From Mermis nigrescens (Eukaryota; Nematoda; Enoplea; Mermithida; Mermithidae), in the NCBI GenBank assembly GCA_036768485.1, contig JAVLUZ010000262.1, positions 62,001 to 126,000 of the forward strand: a stretch of DNA of 64,000 nt, in the 5' to 3' direction. Under the pieces are notes generated by a model, which saw nothing but the letters and a program-made list of their open reading frames with translations, was not told the origin of the DNA and did not search any database. Every line of letters starts with the position of its first letter. Position 1 is the stretch's first letter. Both the position numbers and the translations under genes were made by a program. Shown here piece after piece: positions 58,219-64,000 of the stretch.

Positions 58219-58580
58219 TTAGGGAAACTCAACTGTCTGGCAACAGCCGCTTCCTCCATTGCCAAATGAAACTGGTCTAAGTTGATGGGATTGTGTCCAT
58301 GGTATGAAAATTGCTGACCAGCTCAATCCAAAGAGTCTCTTTGCCTGGGGCACCTTCTTCAGCCATGGGATTGCAAAAGGGAAAACATCAGATAATGGCA
58401 CGGCATGTGCAGTTTTAGAGCCATTTAATAAACGAATTGGTGTGCAGTCCCGTAATTTTCTTCCCCAGCCCAGTAAGTCCGCAAAACTTATAATTACAGC
58501 CGGAGCCAGTGGGCGATGTGGTAATTTTACCAAGACAAAGTCACCAGGGACATATGCGTGCTTTTTGGCAATAAATCCGA
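58219..58580 (-). pseudogene. ORF remnant with PWWP/Tudor-like segment
   Basis: Minus frame of ~119 residues. It contains YVPGDFVLVKLPHRPLAPAV and later TPIRLLNGSKTAHAVPLSDV followed by FPF. That order (Gly-Asp-x-Val..Lys, Pro-x-x-Pro-Ala-Val, then a strand with an aromatic/hydrophobic end and x-Pro-Phe) resembles a PWWP-type fold, but the central PWWP word is degenerate (PLAP). It starts just downstream of the integrase remnant. The assignment is inference. Confidence 0.38.
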
Positions 58581-58613
58581 ATAAGGTAGTTTAGGCTCTG
58601 GGAGAAGTCTATT

Positions 58614-59650
58614 TCAATGCACGAGATGCGAAATTAACGGATTGTAGACATAAGTGATACATGCGGTTTCCGGCGTTGGCAGAGCAACGATTCTGTACGG
58701 GCCTACACATTTAGGTGATAATTTACCAATATTGGGTTGAATTACCAATGTATTATTAAGGTAGACGATATCCGAAATAGCCAAATTATTTGCAATTACA
58801 GCTTTGTCATATTGCGATTTTTGCTGTTTCCACACTTGAAATAAATTTCTAGACGCGTTTTCATGCAAGTCTTGCAATGTAAGCCTTAAATCAATGACGT
58901 ATTTTTCCGCAATAGGCGGTAGATACGGATTTATGGTCAAGTCGTTTATGAGTAAAATATTTAGAGGAAACGCTGGTTCGAGACCATACAACATTTCGAA
59001 AGGCTAAATGTTTCTTGACGCTTGTGGAGTCGCCCAATTTGCAAACAACGCAAATGGTAAATATTGTTCGCAATCATACTAATTTCTAGCACGCAGTTTA
59101 GATAAGCCGTCAATTAAGGTTCGATTATAACGTTCGACAAGACCATCACACTGGGGGTGATAAGGGATCGTGAAAATTTTTTGAACGTAATAATTTAAAA
59201 ACTTCCAAAAATTATGCAGATGTAAAATTTGAACCTTGATCAGTTGAAAATTGTTTGGGAACTCCATGACGTGGGACTATTTCTCGCAATAAAAGATTAA
59301 CAATAGTTGTCACTTTAATGTCAGAAACAGCAAAAGCTTCTACATATTTAGTAAAGTAAACCATGAATACGACAATTTGGTCATTACCGGAGGATGATCA
59401 CGGCATATGCAAACAATCACATGCAATAAGTTCGAAAGGCGCGGATACTTTGATTGGTTGCAATGGAACATATGTAGAATTTTAATGCGACCTTGCTTTG
59501 CAAGCAAACATCACAATTCTTACACCACACGATCACATCATTTTCCATGCACAGCCACCAATAACGCATTTGTAAGGCAGGTAAAATTTTACGCAATGAA
59601 AAATGTGCTCCGAAAATTGAGTCATGAAACTCGGTTAAAATATAGCAATG
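58614..59650 (-). pseudogene. Ty3/gypsy-type retrotransposon integrase, broken
   Basis: Read on the minus strand across several frames, all integrase landmarks appear in order: a zinc-binding HHCC region (HDSIFGAHF ... YWWLCMENDV ... WCKNCDVCLQSK), the first catalytic Asp (FELIACDCLH), the second Asp (FSTDQGSNF), the catalytic Glu region (YHPQCDGLVERYNRTL), then a C-terminal region with MLYGLEP, QYDKAV, DIVYLNN and the GPY module (KLSPKCVGPYRIV). Frameshifts and stops separate these pieces, so it is inactive. No reverse transcriptase is seen: the 5' side stops at a family-A fragment at ~59650. Confidence 0.85.
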
Positions 59651-59722
59651 TAATTAAAAATTTTAAAAATTGAATTCTATGGGGTATTTTGTTTATTTGG
59701 GGTGCATACCCCACATGTGGGT
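59640..59722. mobile_element. Partial family-A MITE
   Basis: Only the right half is present (TTGAATTCTATGGGGTATTTT to CCCCACATGTGGG). It truncates the integrase remnant. Confidence 0.6.
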
Positions 59723-60387
59723 ATTACCATATATATATATATGGGCGTCTGACAATGCATGGGCCGCTACCAAATTCTGAGATGGAAAATTATAAATACC
59801 AAAATCAAATTCTAGGGGGTATAACTGACAAAACTGCACGTACCCCTAGAAATTAATTATTCTCTAGATTGGCGCTGTTTGACACCAATCAATGAGAAAC
59901 GTTGTTACACTTCCTGAAGGATAAGGCGGACAGGTTTGTGCATGAAAGTCGTGCTACCAGTCAATGCTCAGTTATGAAGCAGTAAACATATGTACCTTTA
60001 CTCAATCAAAAACTTCTGCCACATAGATTAATAAATTAGTTTTCACGCGGAAATTATGAAAAATCGGACGAAAAAATCAAAATTCGCAGGTCGGATTGAT
60101 CAATTTTATATAGGTAAATTAGAGTGATAAAGACCATCTTTTGACTTAATCAATTTCAAGAGCACGTTTTAATCTCTAAAACATACTGAAGTGATGATGT
60201 ATGTAGATATCGGAATCCTATCATCGGTTTATTAGCGATATGGCTAAGCTTAATAGCCGACGATACATTTCCATAGCTACAAAAACAATTACAACAACAA
60301 TGGATCAATGACATAAAAGATTGAATGCAAATCGTCATGTGCACGCACGTTTACAAAATAATACATAAACATATGCATCAACAACAG
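59723..60387. other. No gene recognised
   Basis: A short (AT)n run near 59731-59743 and family-A-like words near 59745-59830; otherwise AT-rich. Confidence 0.4.
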
Positions 60388-60395
60388 ACCTATAT

Positions 60396-60571
60396 CAGTG
60401 GCGGATTCAGGATTTTCCTAAGGGGGATGCGGTACCCCTAAAGGGGGAGGGCGGGCCCCTGACTTGGGCGGAAATAATTAGCCGTTTTAACCCGAAAATC
60501 GCTAAAAATCCTTAATTTTGCGCACTATTTTGGGCCAATGGGGGGCGGCCGCCCCCTTAAATCCGCCCCTG
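60396..60571. mobile_element. 176-bp hAT-like MITE, copy 2
   Basis: Same ends and body as 24509-24694 (CAGTGGCGGAT ... ATCCGCCCCTG) with its own perfect TSD ACCTATAT (60388-60395 and 60572-60579). Different TSDs show independent insertions. Confidence 0.9.
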
Positions 60572-60579
60572 ACCTATAT

Positions 60580-61800
60580 TCAGGATTCGGCCTAGAGGGG
60601 ACGGACCCAACAGATTGGTCAATATCTCGGAAAATTCGTCGAGGTAGCTCACATCACAAGTACCGCATTTTTCCAATATCAATTAAGGTCACAGATTTCG
60701 AACTTTAGGAAAAACTTTTTCACTTAGAAGGCTAAAAAATGTCATTTTTTGATCGCGCTTGAGCTAAAATGATGGAACATACAGGGTGCCCATCTAACTG
60801 TTCAATACGTTTTTTCATAATAACTTCGTAAATTCTTATTATTTTTTAACAATTTTCTGGATATAGTTAGAAGGTCTAATAGGAAAGTAACTGACAAGGT
60901 TTGATCGGCTTTGCTCATCCATTGTGTTAACTACAGGACTTAGTGTAAACCTTGGATTTCTGATTGTCTTTCCTTTCGAAATCAATGTATTTTGCGATCA
61001 ATGCAATAGCCCACGATTCAAGGCACTCAAGCAATAAAAGATAATGCATTTCGAGTATCTGGATGTTTGTGAATCAATAAAAAAATTGTTAAATGGGTTT
61101 ACACAAGTTCATGAGAAATCGCTGACAAAAGTCATTAGGTACGACAATTTTTGCGAAGTAGCGAAGAAAAGTAGTTCTGTAAAAATGTTACATTTTGAAC
61201 AGTATATTACCAATTCATGCCAAACTTTGTCAGTCGATGGCCTGTTAGACATTCTATAACCGCTCGAAAACGTTTTCAAAAATATAAAGAATTTAATGAG
61301 CCAAAGCGAGATAATATTCCGGATACTCAGGTGGGGCTGCCCATAAAAGCTAAGGCTTACATAAACTCCTGTAGCTTATATCATGAACGAGCAAAACCAA
61401 CCAAATCACATCATCCAGTTTCCGACTAAACCTCACTGCTATGTCCAAAAAAGCATAATAAAAAATATTAGGAATTAGCTGAGTTATTATGAAAAACAGT
61501 TGGAATAGTTAGGTGAGACACTCTGTGTTTTACATCAGGCGCGAAGCGCCGATAACTTGAAGGTTTTAAGACAAAGAAATCCAATTTTTCAATTTTTCCT
61601 TACATTATCGTACCTTTCACAACTTTCTCTCCGGCCAAGGAGGAGCGGCGGCCCCCTTAAGTACGGCCCTGCCTACATACATAAGTACACAAAATAGTGA
61701 TACACTTTTTATTCACAAAATCAACATAGGGGATCGAATGAAAGAGAATAAAGATGCTAGCATTGTAATGTGTTTGATTGTAATTAGGCACTGAATTTCT
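60580..61800. other. No gene recognised
   Basis: Overlapping plus frames at 61044-61259 and 61217-61429 lack a domain. A mariner-like word TACAGGGTGCCCATCTAAC sits near 60780 without a clear partner. GGCGCGAAGCGCC occurs near 61537. Confidence 0.35.
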
Positions 61801-61814
61801 AACCAACGTCTTTA

Positions 61815-62204
61815 CCATACATGGGCAGCACTCCGAATTCTGAGGGTCAAGAGCACACATGGGCATGAGGGGTTGGAGGATATGCACCATACGTGGGCAG
61901 CAAGAAAACTCTGGGAGGGTACAAGATTTTTCAAAGGTAAAAAAATGACCTTAAAAATGGTGGTATGGCGAAAAAACACCATTTATCGACGTTTCTCATC
62001 GAGCACTATCCATTGGCATCAAAAAAATTGCGAAAAAAAAACGAAAAAATTTTAAAAAATTGAATTCTGGGGGGGAGGGGTATTTTGATTTCTGGGGGTA
62101 TTTTGGTTCCTTGGAGGTGCATACCCCCCAAAAACCGCCCACGCCCAGGTGTGGTATTTACCCCGACAGAAGGCCGACCCAGAATTTTGGTGCTGCCCAC
62201 CTAT
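61815..62204. mobile_element. Composite of family-A MITEs
   Basis: A left-end fragment (CATACATGGGCAGCAC), another end (CACACATGGGCATG), a full copy at 61888-62153 (CATACGTGGGCAG ... CCCAGGTGTG), and a right-end piece (GGTGCTGCCCACCTATG). The layout fits a full copy inserted into an older one. Flanks of the inner copy (ATATGCAC, GTATTTAC) match only weakly. Confidence 0.65.
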
Positions 62205-63578
62205 GGTTAGGATCAGATAAATTGCCGAAAATGTTACAAAAAATAGAATTCTGGGTATCTACAGTAATATGGGGGTTTCAACTTCTGGGGAACGGGTACA
62301 AACCACTAAACTTCCCCATGCCCCATGTCCTGTGTGGTCTCTACTCTACCATACATTATTCTGGGGCTTTGGTAATTTGGAGGGATTCAGCCCAAGAAAT
62401 TTTGTCACCCAGCAGAATTCGCGATTTTCCAATTTCTAAAATTCATACAAAAAATGCGTTTTCGATGTTTTTAACTATCTGTCCGATAGAATGTCAAATT
62501 TTGAACGCTTCGTGCCATAGGCTCATTTTTAAGCAATATTTTGTTCAATTCACTCGATTTTTTTAATTTTGGAATTTTTTCGTTTCTTTGTTCCAGCAAG
62601 ACAGAGAATCGTTATAAACGTCAAAAAATATGTTTTTAATGCGTAGTGATGCACATTTTGAGCCCAAACTGGCATTTAAAAATCTCTAGAATCTCATTAG
62701 GCAATCAGAAAACCATTTAAGGTTTCACTTGCATCTACTTACACGGATCAATCATTCACTAATCATCATAAAAAACCATTCCATGGTTAGTCCTGTGATC
62801 TTACGATATCGCAGTTGTCGCTTCGGCCTATGCTCTTCGTCGACTAGAATCAGAGGAACTGTAAATAATACTCGACTGAACTATCTGTAGAAATCTTTTT
62901 AAAAAACAATGAAACACATGTGCATGAGAAATTGTATAGCTGAATAACATACTCGTATTCTAACGTTAACTCGGAAGTCCTTTGACAGAAAAACCTTTAT
63001 TTTAATTTTTATTTCTTATTAGTCTTTATATACAAGCCATATAAAATTTCGGGAGGAGAATGTGTGGGTTAATGGCCTATTTTTCTCAAAACAACAAAAT
63101 TGCATCATTGCTGAATAATTGTTTTTGTTCAAAAATAGCCTAAGGAAAGTATGGTTTTCAAAAGTCATAATAGCGAAGAGTACCTCATTTTCCTCCCAGT
63201 GTGCATGTGTGATCATACTAAGCACTTTTGCACAAAGATAACCAGGTAAGCGTTTTATAAGACTTACATGTAATAGGTTAGCAGTCTAGTCCTAGTGCCC
63301 CAGCGCGGGGACTTACGGTCAGGGCTCCGGCCTAGATTGAGAATTTTGTTTCGGAACATTACTAATTTCTGATTATGAAATCCGTGCGTGAAAAGCAACG
63401 CCAGTGTGAAGTGAGGTTAAATATTTTTAATGATAAAAGCAATATGTAAGAGGTTTCAGTAGATGACAAATATTAATAAATAATTCATAACGATCACGTT
63501 TACGATTGAGAATAAGTTTAAAATATATCTGGACGAAATCAATCCTATAGCCCAGACGGTCGATTTTGCAAACTTATT
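62205..63578. other. Degraded family-B MITE and AT-rich spacer
   Basis: 62350-62690 is family-B-like (CATACATTATTCTGGGG; GAACGCTTCGTGCC near 62505). The remainder shows no gene. Confidence 0.4.
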
Positions 63579-63854
63579 ATGGAATTATTTCGGAAAAAAC
63601 GAAAAATTGATGATTATTACGGTCCACCTAGGCTCGAAATTGTGAAATTATGTTCATTGTCGCCTAATCATTGTCTAGCAGAGGCCCCTCCGATACTAAA
63701 TAGCGTGGGGCATGATGCTAGGCCTCCAAAACTACACCTCGAATCGTTGATTGAATCCGGTTCCAACTGCTCGGACAACTTCAGATCTGTTTATCCGCCA
63801 CGATTAACTCGAGCAAAGCGATGTACGTTTACAAAAATTTTATTGTGCAAATGA
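63579..63854 (+). CDS. Possible first exon or short ORF, unrecognised
   Basis: ATG at 63579 in a good Kozak-type context (ATTATGG). The 91-codon frame begins MELFRKKRKIDDYYGPP, a basic N-terminus that could be a nuclear signal, and is balanced in composition, unlike the AT-driven chance frames around it. A GTACGT near 63823 could be a donor, making this exon 1 of a gene leaving to the right. No domain recognised. Confidence 0.3.
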   Translation: MELFRKKRKIDDYYGPPRLEIVKLCSLSPNHCLAEAPPILNSVGHDARPPKLHLESLIESGSNCSDNFRSVYPPRLTRAKRCTFTKILLCK

Positions 63855-64000
63855 AAAATCTTCCTTTTACGATAATTGAGAGATCTAGCAAATAGATGAG
63901 TATCATTTATCGCTTGAGGAATCATTAAAATTACGGCTAAAGTATCTATCTAAAACAATTAACAGACATAAGAGAGCTATTTATAAACAATTTTCATCAA

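Noticed and set aside
1..64000. tRNA, rRNA or riboswitch genes
   Set aside because: I saw no cloverleaf with a GTTCRA-type arm, nor any rRNA-like block, on either strand by eye; a covariance-model scan would be needed to be sure.

Overview
The window is eukaryotic and almost certainly from an invertebrate animal. Its protein-coding pieces are split by GT-AG introns from 64 bp to 8.7 kb, the DNA is AT-rich, and most of it is layered transposable elements (hAT-type MITEs, Tc1/mariner-type MITEs, a Penelope-like element, a Ty3/gypsy remnant and a giant foldback element). Nothing prokaryotic is present. The species cannot be named from the sequence.

Gene content is sparse. (A) At 1-9445 (+) lie the last two exons of a gene entering from the left; they join in phase across an 8.7-kb intron. 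(B) At 31519-40861 (+) a four-exon model encodes a ~153-residue membrane protein with signal peptide, glycosylation sites, one membrane span and a short basic/acidic tail. (C) At 52519-53281 (-) four small exons join with phase-1 introns into an unrecognised membrane or secreted protein whose 5' end is not found. A possible first exon at 63579-63854 (+) is weaker.

Region by region: 0.2-9 kb is the intron of gene A, packed with nested hAT-like elements whose 8-bp target-site duplications (TSDs) give exact boundaries. 10-28 kb holds several MITE families, often nested, with AT-rich spacers. 31-42 kb is gene B, whose introns and 3' flank carry about ten copies of one ~250-bp MITE and an inverted pair of Penelope-like 3' ends. 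42.8-52.4 kb is a 9.5-kb foldback element with ~4.1-kb arms flanked by TA. 53.5-59.7 kb, on the minus strand, holds a decayed gypsy integrase followed by ~5 kb of co-oriented, unrecognised ORF debris. 60-64 kb is again MITE-rich.

Recurring signals: a 13-bp palindrome GGCGCTTCGCGCC, whose complement contains the very stable DNA mini-hairpin GCGAAGC, sits inside many otherwise different MITE families. A set of hAT-like MITEs shares a YAGWGATS terminus, but each carries a different GC-rich hexamer array next to its ends.

All boundaries and joins were read by eye; no alignment or database search was run.
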